Below, one piece after another: positions 6,428 to 13,158 of a stretch of 22,598 nt of DNA. The stretch's first letter is position 1. Each line of letters opens with the position of its first letter. The notes under the pieces were generated by a model. It saw only the letters and a program-made list of their open reading frames with translations. It was not told where the DNA came from and ran no database searches. Source of the stretch: X23 sp050251575 (GTDB lineage Bacteria > Bacillota > Clostridia > SK-Y3); the NCBI GenBank assembly GCA_050251575.1, contig JBFWMP010000030.1, positions 1 to 22,598 on the forward strand, given 5' to 3'. Position numbers and translations under genes: made by a program.

Positions 6428-8407
6428 CTATATCATTTCTAATTCTTTCATCTTCCTCCATAATGTTGTACGACTTATACCCAGTCTCTTTGCAGCTTTT
6501 GTTTTACAGTACCCTCCACATTCTAATGCTTCTCGTATCTTCTGTTTTTCTGAATCTTCATTCCCCTCATCCAGTTTCCCATTTACTTCTTGAGGTGTAT
6601 GATCATGTTCTGATTTTATACTAACATCATACGCAGCGTCTCTTTTTAAAGTATTATATCTTTCTTTATGTACAAGTATTGTTTTTACATCCTTTTCATC
6701 AACAAACGATGATTGGCTTAATACAGTCAAGTTTTCACAGATATTCCCAAGTTCTCTGACATTTCCACGCCAATTAAAATCTTGCAATATTCTCATGGCA
6801 CTCTCGGTAATAGATACATCCTTAAAATATGAAAGAGGTTTATATATGTGCATAAAATTCTCAACAATCAAAGAAATATCCTCTCTTCTTTCATTGAGTG
6901 ATGGAAGATGTAATTTCAGTACATCTAACCTATAATAAAGATCTTCTCTGTAATCCCCTTTTTCTACCATTTCATATAGATTTTTATTAGTGGCGGAAAT
7001 AATTCTTACATCAATAGGTATAACTCTGTCATGACCTAACCTCATAATTTCCTTTTCCTGAATCACTCTCAATAATCGCCCTTGCAGTTTTAACGATATT
7101 TCTGCAATCTCATCCAGAAAAATAGTTCCTTTATGAGCTAATTCAAAAAGTCCCGGCTTACCCCCTTTTGCTGCACCCGTAAACGCACCTTCCACATAAC
7201 CGAATAATTCACTTTCAAGTAAATTTTCAGGAAGAGCTGCACAATTCACTGCAACAAAAGGACCATCTTTCCTAGGACTGAAGCTATGAATACTTTGGGC
7301 AAAAAGTTCTTTTCCGGTCCCCGTCTCTCCTATGATAAGAATATTGGAATTTACTTTACTAAACCTTTTCGCTGTTATGATTGTCTCTTTGATTTTTTCA
7401 CTCTTACCAATAATATCATGAAAGGTGTGCTTTGCAATATGCCCCCGCGCGTGGATTTCTTTTCTGATCTTACCTTCTAATTCCTGAACTTTGGTAACAT
7501 CTTGAAAAGTAAACACATTACCAACATTTTCATTTTTGAGCATGATAGGCACCTTGGTGATTGCAAGCCGGATGTTATCATACTCAATAATCTCATCAAG
7601 ATGCTCACCTTCTTTTCTTATAATATCCTGTAAACTACATTTTGGTATGATATCTCCGAATTTCTTCCCCAGCGTCTCTTTGGCAGGAATCCGCAACATA
7701 TTCTGCGCTGAAGCATTAAAAACAGAAATAGCATCTTCTTTATTAACTGCAATCACACCCTCATAAGCATAGTCAAGAATGGTTTTGAAGAGCTGTGCTT
7801 TCTCCTGTTCCATTCTGCTGATACAAGCTACTCTTTTGGCCTCCGTAATAGCCTGCCATAATGAATCCTTCCCCGTGCGTGGTACAGATGCTTGCAAACC
7901 AAGGCTTATTGCATGATTTTTGGCTTGTATTCCTCCAATAATGATTTGACATCCTTCATCGGCAGCCCTTTCTACCAACGCTGGTATTTGTTCAATTTTT
8001 GTTGTAGTATATGCCTTAATGCTCAATCCTACAATATCTGCTATTCCCTCTACACCATAGGTCATATTCATAGGGCCGATAACCCCTACCTGTTTCGACC
8101 CGTAAAGCTGTTTGCTTTCATGAATGCATCGTATCAGATCATTTCCTGCCAATGGAATCTCCACTACCGGAATATAAGGATTACAGTTTCTCAATACAAC
8201 AGCAGCTCCTCCACGCGAAATGATGACATCCGCATCGAAATTTACATGCTTCATTTTATCTGAATTTCCTACCACAACATTCAGCTTGTATTTATCATAA
8301 CTATTCATAGACCCTAAAGAAGACTCAAACTCCATATGTGCTTTGAAAGTTTCATAGGCAAGAACACTTAACTCTTCATAGGGGGCAACCAACGTAATCT
8401 TTATCAT
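6428..8407 (-). CDS. Sigma-54-dependent transcriptional activator (PrpR_N-PAS-AAA+-Fis HTH)
   Basis: A 659-residue enhancer-binding protein. Residues about 5-190 resemble the PrpR N-terminal sensory domain (FDADVIISRGGAAVVLR, then VGVIG and IIIGG segments). A PAS domain spans about 205-305. The AAA+ domain (about 333-560) has Walker A GETGTGKE (360-367), the sigma-54 contact loop GAFTGA (407-412), Walker B GTIFLDE (427-433) and REDLYYRL (487-494). The Fis-type helix-turn-helix ends the protein (KTKAAKRLGISRTTLWRKMK). It should hydrolyse ATP to open sigma-54 promoters in response to a small ligand; PrpR itself senses 2-methylcitrate. There is no receiver domain, so it is not a two-component regulator. 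It sits in the middle of a cluster with five sigma-54 promoters, which it most likely controls. AGAGGTG precedes the ATG. The ligand is unknown. Confidence 0.95.
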   Translation of the reverse strand: MIKITLVAPYEELSVLAYETFKAHMEFESSLGSMNSYDKYKLNVVVGNSDKMKHVNFDADVIISRGGAAVVLRNCNPYIPVVEIPLAGNDLIRCIHESKQLYGSKQVGVIGPMNMTYGVEGIADIVGLSIKAYTTTKIEQIPALVERAADEGCQIIIGGIQAKNHAISLGLQASVPRTGKDSLWQAITEAKRVACISRMEQEKAQLFKTILDYAYEGVIAVNKEDAISVFNASAQNMLRIPAKETLGKKFGDIIPKCSLQDIIRKEGEHLDEIIEYDNIRLAITKVPIMLKNENVGNVFTFQDVTKVQELEGKIRKEIHARGHIAKHTFHDIIGKSEKIKETIITAKRFSKVNSNILIIGETGTGKELFAQSIHSFSPRKDGPFVAVNCAALPENLLESELFGYVEGAFTGAAKGGKPGLFELAHKGTIFLDEIAEISLKLQGRLLRVIQEKEIMRLGHDRVIPIDVRIISATNKNLYEMVEKGDYREDLYYRLDVLKLHLPSLNERREDISLIVENFMHIYKPLSYFKDVSITESAMRILQDFNWRGNVRELGNICENLTVLSQSSFVDEKDVKTILVHKERYNTLKRDAAYDVSIKSEHDHTPQEVNGKLDEGNEDSEKQKIREALECGGYCKTKAAKRLGISRTTLWRKMKELEMI

Positions 8408-8461
8408 ACCGCACCTCTTCTTCTACAAAGATCAGCAATAAAAATCTTCTATTTACTACAT

Positions 8462-8490
8462 ATACTATATGAATCAAGAACATTTTTCAA
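8462..8490 (-). promoter_or_regulatory. Candidate sigma-70-type promoter of the activator gene
   Basis: On the minus strand TTGAAA is followed by TATAGTAT at a spacing of 15-17 bases, about 55 nt upstream of the activator start codon. The match is imperfect, and AT-rich DNA gives many such hits. Confidence 0.35.
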
Positions 8491-8574
8491 CATTGGAATA
8501 TAAACTACTGACTATTAAATAGAGATGCACCCTTAATACAAATAATAGATAAAAATAATCTTGCATAAAAAATT

Positions 8575-8607
8575 GAAAAAACGAATAGGCTTGCGAATAA
8601 GCAAGCC
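8575..8607 (-). terminator. Terminator after the hydroxyacid dehydrogenase gene
   Basis: A 7-bp GC-rich stem GGCTTGC/GCAAGCC (8588-8594 with 8601-8607) has a 6-nt loop. On the minus strand it is followed six bases later by TTTTTT. It lies about 200 bp beyond the stop codon. Confidence 0.65.
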
Positions 8608-8807
8608 TTATCATAACGTTCATAGTATAAACAGTGCTGTTTTTGTAATTGATTTTAATTATTACATAGGGAATGCTTCGAAGAGCTATTGCCTAATAAC
8701 TTCTTTAAATCAATAAATGATGAAATAATAAAAACAGCATAAAGCAGAATCAAAAATACACTAAAAAGCATCGGCTGATATGTTCATCTTGCAGAATTAT
8801 CACCCTT

Positions 8808-9764
8808 TTAATCAGGAGAAGCAACCGGCCAACTTGGTTTCTTTCCTGTTAGTACTTCGTCAATTCCCTTCGCCGCATCGATAGCAACCCGGACCACCGA
8901 TTCTCTTGTAAGGCCGGCATTGTGTGGGGTCACCAAGACATTATCTAGTTCAAATAACTTATTATCCTTTAACGGAGGTTCCGGATTAAATACATCTAAA
9001 GCTGCCCCTGCTATTTCCTTTTGAACCAATGCCTCAAACAGAGCATCTTCATTTACGACTTCACCCCTGGCACAATTAATAAAATAGGCTGTTTCTTTCA
9101 TCATTTTAAATTCATTTTTCCCCATCATCTCTCTGGTTTCTTCTGTAGTTGGAACATGCATACTAATAAAATCTGAATTTTCAAGCAAATATCCTAAGTC
9201 TGATGCAAGTTCAATTTCCGGTGTAATCTGCTCTCTTTTTACATACGGATCAAAACCTACCACTTTCATATCAAGACCGAGCGTAGCTTTTTTAGCAACT
9301 TTAGTTCCGATCTTACCAAGACCAATCACCCCGAGAACTTTCCCTTCTAAGTCAGATCCAAGAAATTTATTTCTTAATTCATAATCACCATTTCTAAGTT
9401 CCTTGTTGCATTTCACGAAGTTTCTGGAACAAGCAATAATAAAACCAATTGTCTGTTCAGCAACAGAAACAACATTTCCTAAGGGTGCATTAGTTACATA
9501 AATCCCTAATTCTTTAGCCGCTCTAATATCTATATTATCAACACCTACGCCATATCTAGATATCACCTTTAACTTTTTTCCTGCTTCAAGAACTTCTCTC
9601 GATAAGATTGCGGTACGAGCTAGAATTGCATCACAATCTTCAACTTCTTCTTTTAAGATTTCCGTTGTTATTCCTGAACCCATCTTAATTTCGTACCCAC
9701 GATCCAAAAGATATTTTTTCCCCTCTGCTGCGATATCCTGTGGAATTAAAACCTTCATATTCAT
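8808..9764 (-). CDS. D-isomer-specific 2-hydroxyacid dehydrogenase (phosphoglycerate dehydrogenase-like)
   Basis: A 318-residue NAD(P)-dependent dehydrogenase of the SerA/D-2-hydroxyacid family. Visible are the Rossmann loop GLGKIG (148-153), the acidic FDP after strand two that favours NAD, catalytic Arg233 in CARGE, Glu262 in NPEPP and the acid/base His281 in TPHNAG. It has no C-terminal ACT domain and is much shorter than classical SerA, so a catabolic 2-hydroxyacid is a better guess than serine synthesis. ATG 9764 is chosen because GAAGG lies eight bases upstream; an in-frame GTG at 9770 is too close to it. It follows the second UroD-like gene by about 105 bp with no promoter visible, so the two probably form one sigma-54 operon. 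It may oxidise the product of the LarA-like racemase to a 2-oxoacid for the RraA-like enzyme. Confidence 0.9.
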   Translation of the reverse strand: MNMKVLIPQDIAAEGKKYLLDRGYEIKMGSGITTEILKEEVEDCDAILARTAILSREVLEAGKKLKVISRYGVGVDNIDIRAAKELGIYVTNAPLGNVVSVAEQTIGFIIACSRNFVKCNKELRNGDYELRNKFLGSDLEGKVLGVIGLGKIGTKVAKKATLGLDMKVVGFDPYVKREQITPEIELASDLGYLLENSDFISMHVPTTEETREMMGKNEFKMMKETAYFINCARGEVVNEDALFEALVQKEIAGAALDVFNPEPPLKDNKLFELDNVLVTPHNAGLTRESVVRVAIDAAKGIDEVLTGKKPSWPVASPD

Positions 9765-9869
9765 AACCACTACCTTCTTTTTTATATTTTTTTTAATAAA
9801 TTTTACTGCTCATTGAAATTCAATATTGCAGATTCTAATTTTACTTACTACTTCGCTAACTGACATCCT

Positions 9870-11060
9870 TTAATCGTTCCCAAAGTAGCTTTTGGCGATT
9901 TCCACCCATTGTTGAATCTTCTCTATCTGGGGTCCCAGTTCTCCCTGAGGCATAAAAGTATCAGCACGAACTGAGAAATTATTATGCTTACATTTCTCAA
10001 TAATATCTTCTAACTTATCCCTCATTATTTTCTCGTCTGCCAACATCACATCATTCATTGGATGCAAACAAATTTCTAAAGCTGTTTTATTGCCAAATAT
10101 CTTGTCCGCCTCTTCATAGGATGTCCAAGGTCCAACATGGCAAGTATCAAGATTTGACAACTTATTTATCGAAGATAAAAACGGAGTAATATTTCCGCAG
10201 CTGTGAAAATATCTTACACCACCATAATATTCAGCAAGTTCTTTTTCATAAGGAAAAATCAATTCATCATAAATTGCCGGACTAATAGATGGGCAATCTA
10301 TTTCATCATTAAAAAGCTTGCATTTGCTTTTTGTATTTCCTAAATGCAAAAACTTATTTCTTTCTGCTGTCCATTCTTTGTGAGCATCCGTAACAAATCT
10401 CATCGTTTTATGTACAAAATCCGGTTCTACCAAAACATCACATAGCATATCTTCTAATCCCCGCAGATGAGCAGCAATACAGAAAGGTCCTCTTGCAAGC
10501 TCCGGGAACATAACCTTTAATTTGCCATCACAAAGCTCATTAAAAATTTCATAATATTGATGAATCTTAGGCATAAATCCGCTTTTGTAGAAATCGGGCG
10601 GAGCTAGTCTCTTTAAATCCTCTTCATCTTTTATAATAGGCTCTTTGATCCACCCATCCTTATGTTTTGGAAAAATAACCTCACTTCCGAAAATATTAAG
10701 CTCGGTAGTTACACCAAACCATATGAAAATTTCATCTGTATAGATATAGTTGTCCGCAAATAATTTAGCATGATTAATTCTTGATGTTAATTGAGTTTCT
10801 ATATTTACATAGGGATCGTTGTAATAATCGCTAAGATTTTCAATATTACAAATTTTCTTCCATATCGAAACATCTAGTTCTACTACAAACGGAGCTGTCT
10901 TTCTTGTTTTTGATGGCACAAGTCCTCTCAACTTATCCCTATTCCAATCATACGGATTATCCCATAGTTTCATATTTTTTTGATTCTTTTCACTATGAAC
11001 TAATTCCGCATACTGGTCGATTAACCCTTTGATTCTTTTTATTTGCTCTGTTCTAGGCAT
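9870..11060 (-). CDS. UroD/MtaA-superfamily protein, possible methyltransferase (paralogue 2)
   Basis: A 396-residue uroporphyrinogen-decarboxylase-like protein, clearly different from the paralogue at 4863-5999. The metal motif is complete: FHSCGN with His286 and Cys288, then Cys307 in NLDTCHVGPW. The acidic NDEID (251-255) precedes SPAIYDELIFPYEKEL, where MtaA-type proteins carry a conserved S-P-x-x-Y segment. Early Trp/Tyr-rich sequence (LWDNPYDWNRDK) is unusual for HemE and argues against haem synthesis. ATG 11060 is selected because AAGGAGG lies just upstream and the sigma-54 start (about 11118) would exclude the longer in-frame ATG at 11117. It heads a two-gene unit with the dehydrogenase. 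No corrinoid-binding protein is encoded in the window, so a methyl-transfer role needs a partner from elsewhere. Confidence 0.82.
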   Translation of the reverse strand: MPRTEQIKRIKGLIDQYAELVHSEKNQKNMKLWDNPYDWNRDKLRGLVPSKTRKTAPFVVELDVSIWKKICNIENLSDYYNDPYVNIETQLTSRINHAKLFADNYIYTDEIFIWFGVTTELNIFGSEVIFPKHKDGWIKEPIIKDEEDLKRLAPPDFYKSGFMPKIHQYYEIFNELCDGKLKVMFPELARGPFCIAAHLRGLEDMLCDVLVEPDFVHKTMRFVTDAHKEWTAERNKFLHLGNTKSKCKLFNDEIDCPSISPAIYDELIFPYEKELAEYYGGVRYFHSCGNITPFLSSINKLSNLDTCHVGPWTSYEEADKIFGNKTALEICLHPMNDVMLADEKIMRDKLEDIIEKCKHNNFSVRADTFMPQGELGPQIEKIQQWVEIAKSYFGND

Positions 11061-11129
11061 TATCAAATATCCTCCTTGTATTGAAACTTTTTTAAATTGA
11101 TAAATCTTTTTATTCAATTATTTATACAA

Positions 11130-11145
11130 GCAATTTATATGCCAG
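11130..11145 (-). promoter_or_regulatory. Sigma-54 promoter of the UroD-like 2 - dehydrogenase unit
   Basis: The minus-strand sequence CTGGCATATAAATTGC fits YTGGCAYR-N4-TTGC with the right spacing. The predicted start is near 11118, giving a leader of about 57 nt to ATG 11060. This rules out the longer reading-frame start at 11117. Confidence 0.87.
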
Positions 11146-11259
11146 TTTCTATAAATGAACAAAAAATTATCTTTTTGCAATACGGCAGGCTATTTTGATG
11201 CCTATTTCAGTTATATTCTTAATCGGGCATAAATAACTCAAAAAGTATTTTTATTCATT

Positions 11260-11311
11260 TGAAACGAATCGTTCACATAACGATTTGTTTCAAATTTAAC
11301 GATTTGGTTCA
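11260..11311. promoter_or_regulatory. Dyad cluster, probable activator (UAS) sites for the UroD-like 2 unit
   Basis: Three 17-bp sites with the same 6-5-6 geometry have a different sequence, centred on AAC-GATTT-GTT. They are TGAAACGAATCGTTCAC (11260-11276), CATAACGATTTGTTTCA (11276-11292) and TTTAACGATTTGGTTCA (11295-11311). They lie 142-193 bp upstream of the predicted start. The half-site TGAAAC also appears in the LarA-like control region. Confidence 0.6.
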
Positions 11312-11396
11312 TATTAACTTGTTACGATAGTCCAAAATCAGTAAATGATTTTTCCTGTATTCTTTTCACTTAACTCAATAGCCAGCTAAATACAAG

Positions 11397-11438
11397 GGAA
11401 CGTCGCAAAACTAGTTCTAAATTAGTCTGCGACGCTCC
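11397..11438. other. GC-rich hairpin between operator cluster and terminator
   Basis: GGAACGTCGCA (11397-11407) pairs with TGCGACGCTCC (11428-11438), with one A/C mismatch. On the plus strand it is followed by TTTTTAG. There is no plus-strand gene nearby for it to terminate. It may be a second terminator-like barrier after the LarA-like gene or a relic element. Confidence 0.5.
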
Positions 11439-11500
11439 TTTTTAGATCTTTCTAGTACCATATCTATTTACCATTTGGTCTTGTTAGTCATTGGGTAAAA

Positions 11501-11541
11501 AAACTTAGGCTTAGCAACTAATGCCAAGCCTAAGTTTTTTT
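11501..11541. terminator. Bidirectional terminator after the LarA-like gene
   Basis: A perfect 12-bp stem AAACTTAGGCTT/AAGCCTAAGTTT (11501-11512 with 11526-11537) has T-runs on both strands. It begins about 42 bp after the LarA-like stop and separates that unit from the next sigma-54 unit. Confidence 0.85.
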
Positions 11542-11582
11542 ATTTCAACATCTGGAATTGTAATATCCTTTGCTGCTTATTC

Positions 11583-12872
11583 TTAAAATAAGTTACCCTG
11601 GTCGTTAAAGGTAAATCCTTCAAGCCCCTCCAACACTTCCATTCGCGGATTATTTTCGGCTTCTTGCAATAAAGCCTCTGAAATCATAATCTCCCCAAGC
11701 TTCAGTGTATTCTTAATTCTTACGATTCGCGGATTATCATAGTCAATGCAATTGCAAGTTTTGATACCTGCTTGAATTGCCAGCTTATCATTTGCCATAA
11801 CCAGCGGAACTCTCCCTCCTGTTAGAACAGTGGAAGTAAGACAATTAGTATAGATTTTCTCAAAATCTAATTTATCAAAAAGTTTTCTACCTATAAAGTC
11901 TGCTAGACCTACTCCGACTCCATTCCCATGGGACTCTTCTGTCAAGTCAAGAGCAACAATACGCTGCTTCTTCAGCCCCCCAGATGCGTACGGAGTCGTA
12001 AAGGTTCCTGAAATATTTGGGTCCATACCAGCTCCACTAATGTCTTTCCCAATCTTATCAATAATTAATACATCAACCTCATCAAACATAATAGAAGGCA
12101 TACTACTTTTAGCTTCCTCAAGCAATATCGGTTCCTCATCAAAGATTTTTTCGGCGGGTACTGCTTCTAACTTCTTTGTCTTGTCATATGCATTTTCAAT
12201 AATTGCAACACCAAACAGAATCTTACATTCTTGCAGTACTACAGCAGCGATGGAAGTAATATTTTTCTCCATATATCGAAAGCCTTGTGCATGACAAATT
12301 TCAGCTCCATATTGTTTTCCTAATCCTATTGTAATCATTTTGCACAGTCCACTTTCGAGTTTACCGCGAAAAGATGTATGTGGTTTTACCCGTCCTACCA
12401 CGATAATACCGTCTGCTTCATTGGCAAGTTTATCGATTCTTACTGGCAAACCGTATTCTGATACTCCTACCTGAACAGTTTCCATACTTGAGCGAACGGG
12501 ACATCCCATTGTCTCCTCTGTGATGCCAAAGCTTGCGATTACTTCTCTTTGGCCCTCTGCACTAGCCCCTCCATGGCTGCCCATAGTTGGTACAACAAAA
12601 GGTTTACCACCCTTACATTTAACTTCATCTATGATCGCTTTTATAATCTTTGAAAGGTTAGCGATACCTCGACTCCCTGCAGTAATCGCAATGGACTGTC
12701 CAGGTTTGATTTTATCTAAAGTACCGGGTCTTTTAAGTATTTTTTGTACTTCTTCATCAATATTTCCAACTGCACAATCATCAAATTTTTGCCTTACCTT
12801 ATACATTTTCGGTATAAGCTGCTTGCTTACAATAGCTGCAGCTGATCCATTATCCCCTACCATTCTCGCCAT
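11583..12872 (-). CDS. LarA-family nickel-pincer-dependent hydroxyacid racemase/epimerase
   Basis: A 429-residue member of the lactate racemase (LarA/DUF2088) superfamily. Residues corresponding to the LarA active site are present: His100 in MGSHGG, His165 in VKPHTSFRG, Lys178 in SGLCKM (candidate tether for the nickel pincer nucleotide) and His194 in ICHAQGF. KPHT-FRG-ESGL-KM is typical of the non-lactate branches, some of which act on malate, 2-hydroxyglutarate or sugar acids. It should invert the alpha-hydroxyl carbon by hydride transfer in the cytoplasm. ATG 12872 is chosen because AGGAGG lies six bases upstream; the in-frame TTG at 12905 has no such site. It is monocistronic under its own sigma-54 promoter. 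The LarB, LarC and LarE cofactor enzymes are not in the window and must be supplied from elsewhere. Confidence 0.85.
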   Translation of the reverse strand: MARMVGDNGSAAAIVSKQLIPKMYKVRQKFDDCAVGNIDEEVQKILKRPGTLDKIKPGQSIAITAGSRGIANLSKIIKAIIDEVKCKGGKPFVVPTMGSHGGASAEGQREVIASFGITEETMGCPVRSSMETVQVGVSEYGLPVRIDKLANEADGIIVVGRVKPHTSFRGKLESGLCKMITIGLGKQYGAEICHAQGFRYMEKNITSIAAVVLQECKILFGVAIIENAYDKTKKLEAVPAEKIFDEEPILLEEAKSSMPSIMFDEVDVLIIDKIGKDISGAGMDPNISGTFTTPYASGGLKKQRIVALDLTEESHGNGVGVGLADFIGRKLFDKLDFEKIYTNCLTSTVLTGGRVPLVMANDKLAIQAGIKTCNCIDYDNPRIVRIKNTLKLGEIMISEALLQEAENNPRMEVLEGLEGFTFNDQGNLF

Positions 12873-12936
12873 AATTGCCCTCCTTATTTCTTTTGCTTTA
12901 TTCAAGATCTTTCATATATATCTAATATTTATATGA

Positions 12937-12952
12937 GCAATATTTATGCCAA
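12937..12952 (-). promoter_or_regulatory. Sigma-54 promoter of the LarA-like gene
   Basis: The minus-strand sequence TTGGCATAAATATTGC has perfect -24/-12 spacing. The predicted start is near 12925, about 53 nt before ATG 12872. The operator repeat at 13084-13128 lies 159-203 bp upstream. Confidence 0.88.
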
Positions 12953-12964
12953 TTATCAGGTAAA

Positions 12965-13005
12965 GAAAAAACAAATAGCGTACCACCTTACGATACGCTA
13001 TTTGT
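12965..13005 (-). terminator. Terminator of the uvrB-uvrA transcript
   Basis: A perfect 12-bp stem ACAAATAGCGTA/TACGCTATTTGT (12971-12982 with 12994-13005) is followed on the minus strand by TTTTTTC. It lies beyond uvrA and directly before the sigma-54 promoter of the LarA-like gene, which it insulates from readthrough. Confidence 0.8.
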
Positions 13006-13083
13006 ATATATTTCCAGTAATTATTTTAATTGATTATTAACAAATATAGAAATGTACATGTTGTTTTATTTTATTGAATCGTT

Positions 13084-13128
13084 GCATGAAACTGTTGCTT
13101 GAAACATTTGCACGAAACAGTTTCATGC
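13084..13128. promoter_or_regulatory. Inverted-repeat operator, probable activator (UAS) site for the LarA-like gene
   Basis: Perfect 13-bp arms GCATGAAACTGTT (13084-13096) and AACAGTTTCATGC (13116-13128) flank a spacer with two more GAAAC half-sites. The half-site TGAAAC is shared with the cluster at 11260-11311. It lies 159-203 bp upstream of the predicted sigma-54 start and 30 bp after the uvrA stop. Confidence 0.65.
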
Positions 13129-13158
13129 TATACTTCAAGTACAGTTTCTAAATAATAT

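Larger units (their letters stand above)
8408..8807. other. 400-bp intergenic region
   Basis: This AT-rich stretch between the dehydrogenase gene and the activator gene holds a terminator hairpin (8575-8607) and a weak candidate promoter for the activator (8462-8490). A short AAACAG-TG-CTGTTT palindrome occurs near 8630. No sigma-54 element, operator dyad of the regulon type, or convincing gene was seen, so the activator does not appear to be sigma-54 controlled. Confidence 0.6.

Noticed and set aside
6180..6461. Open frame of 93 codons on the minus strand
   Set aside because: It runs across the activator gene end, the operator cluster, a terminator and the sigma-54 promoter, has no ribosome binding site and has low-complexity composition.
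11061..11117. N-terminal extension of the second UroD-like protein
   Set aside because: The predicted sigma-54 start (about 11118) leaves no room for translation from 11117, while ATG 11060 has AAGGAGG.
11514..11527. Minus-strand TTGGCATTAGTTGC resembling a sigma-54 promoter
   Set aside because: The GG and GC are only 8 bases apart, and the sequence is part of the terminator stem-loop after the LarA-like gene.
12873..12905. TTG start 11 codons upstream of the LarA-like protein
   Set aside because: The AGGAGG that serves ATG 12872 lies inside this extension, and no ribosome binding site precedes the TTG.
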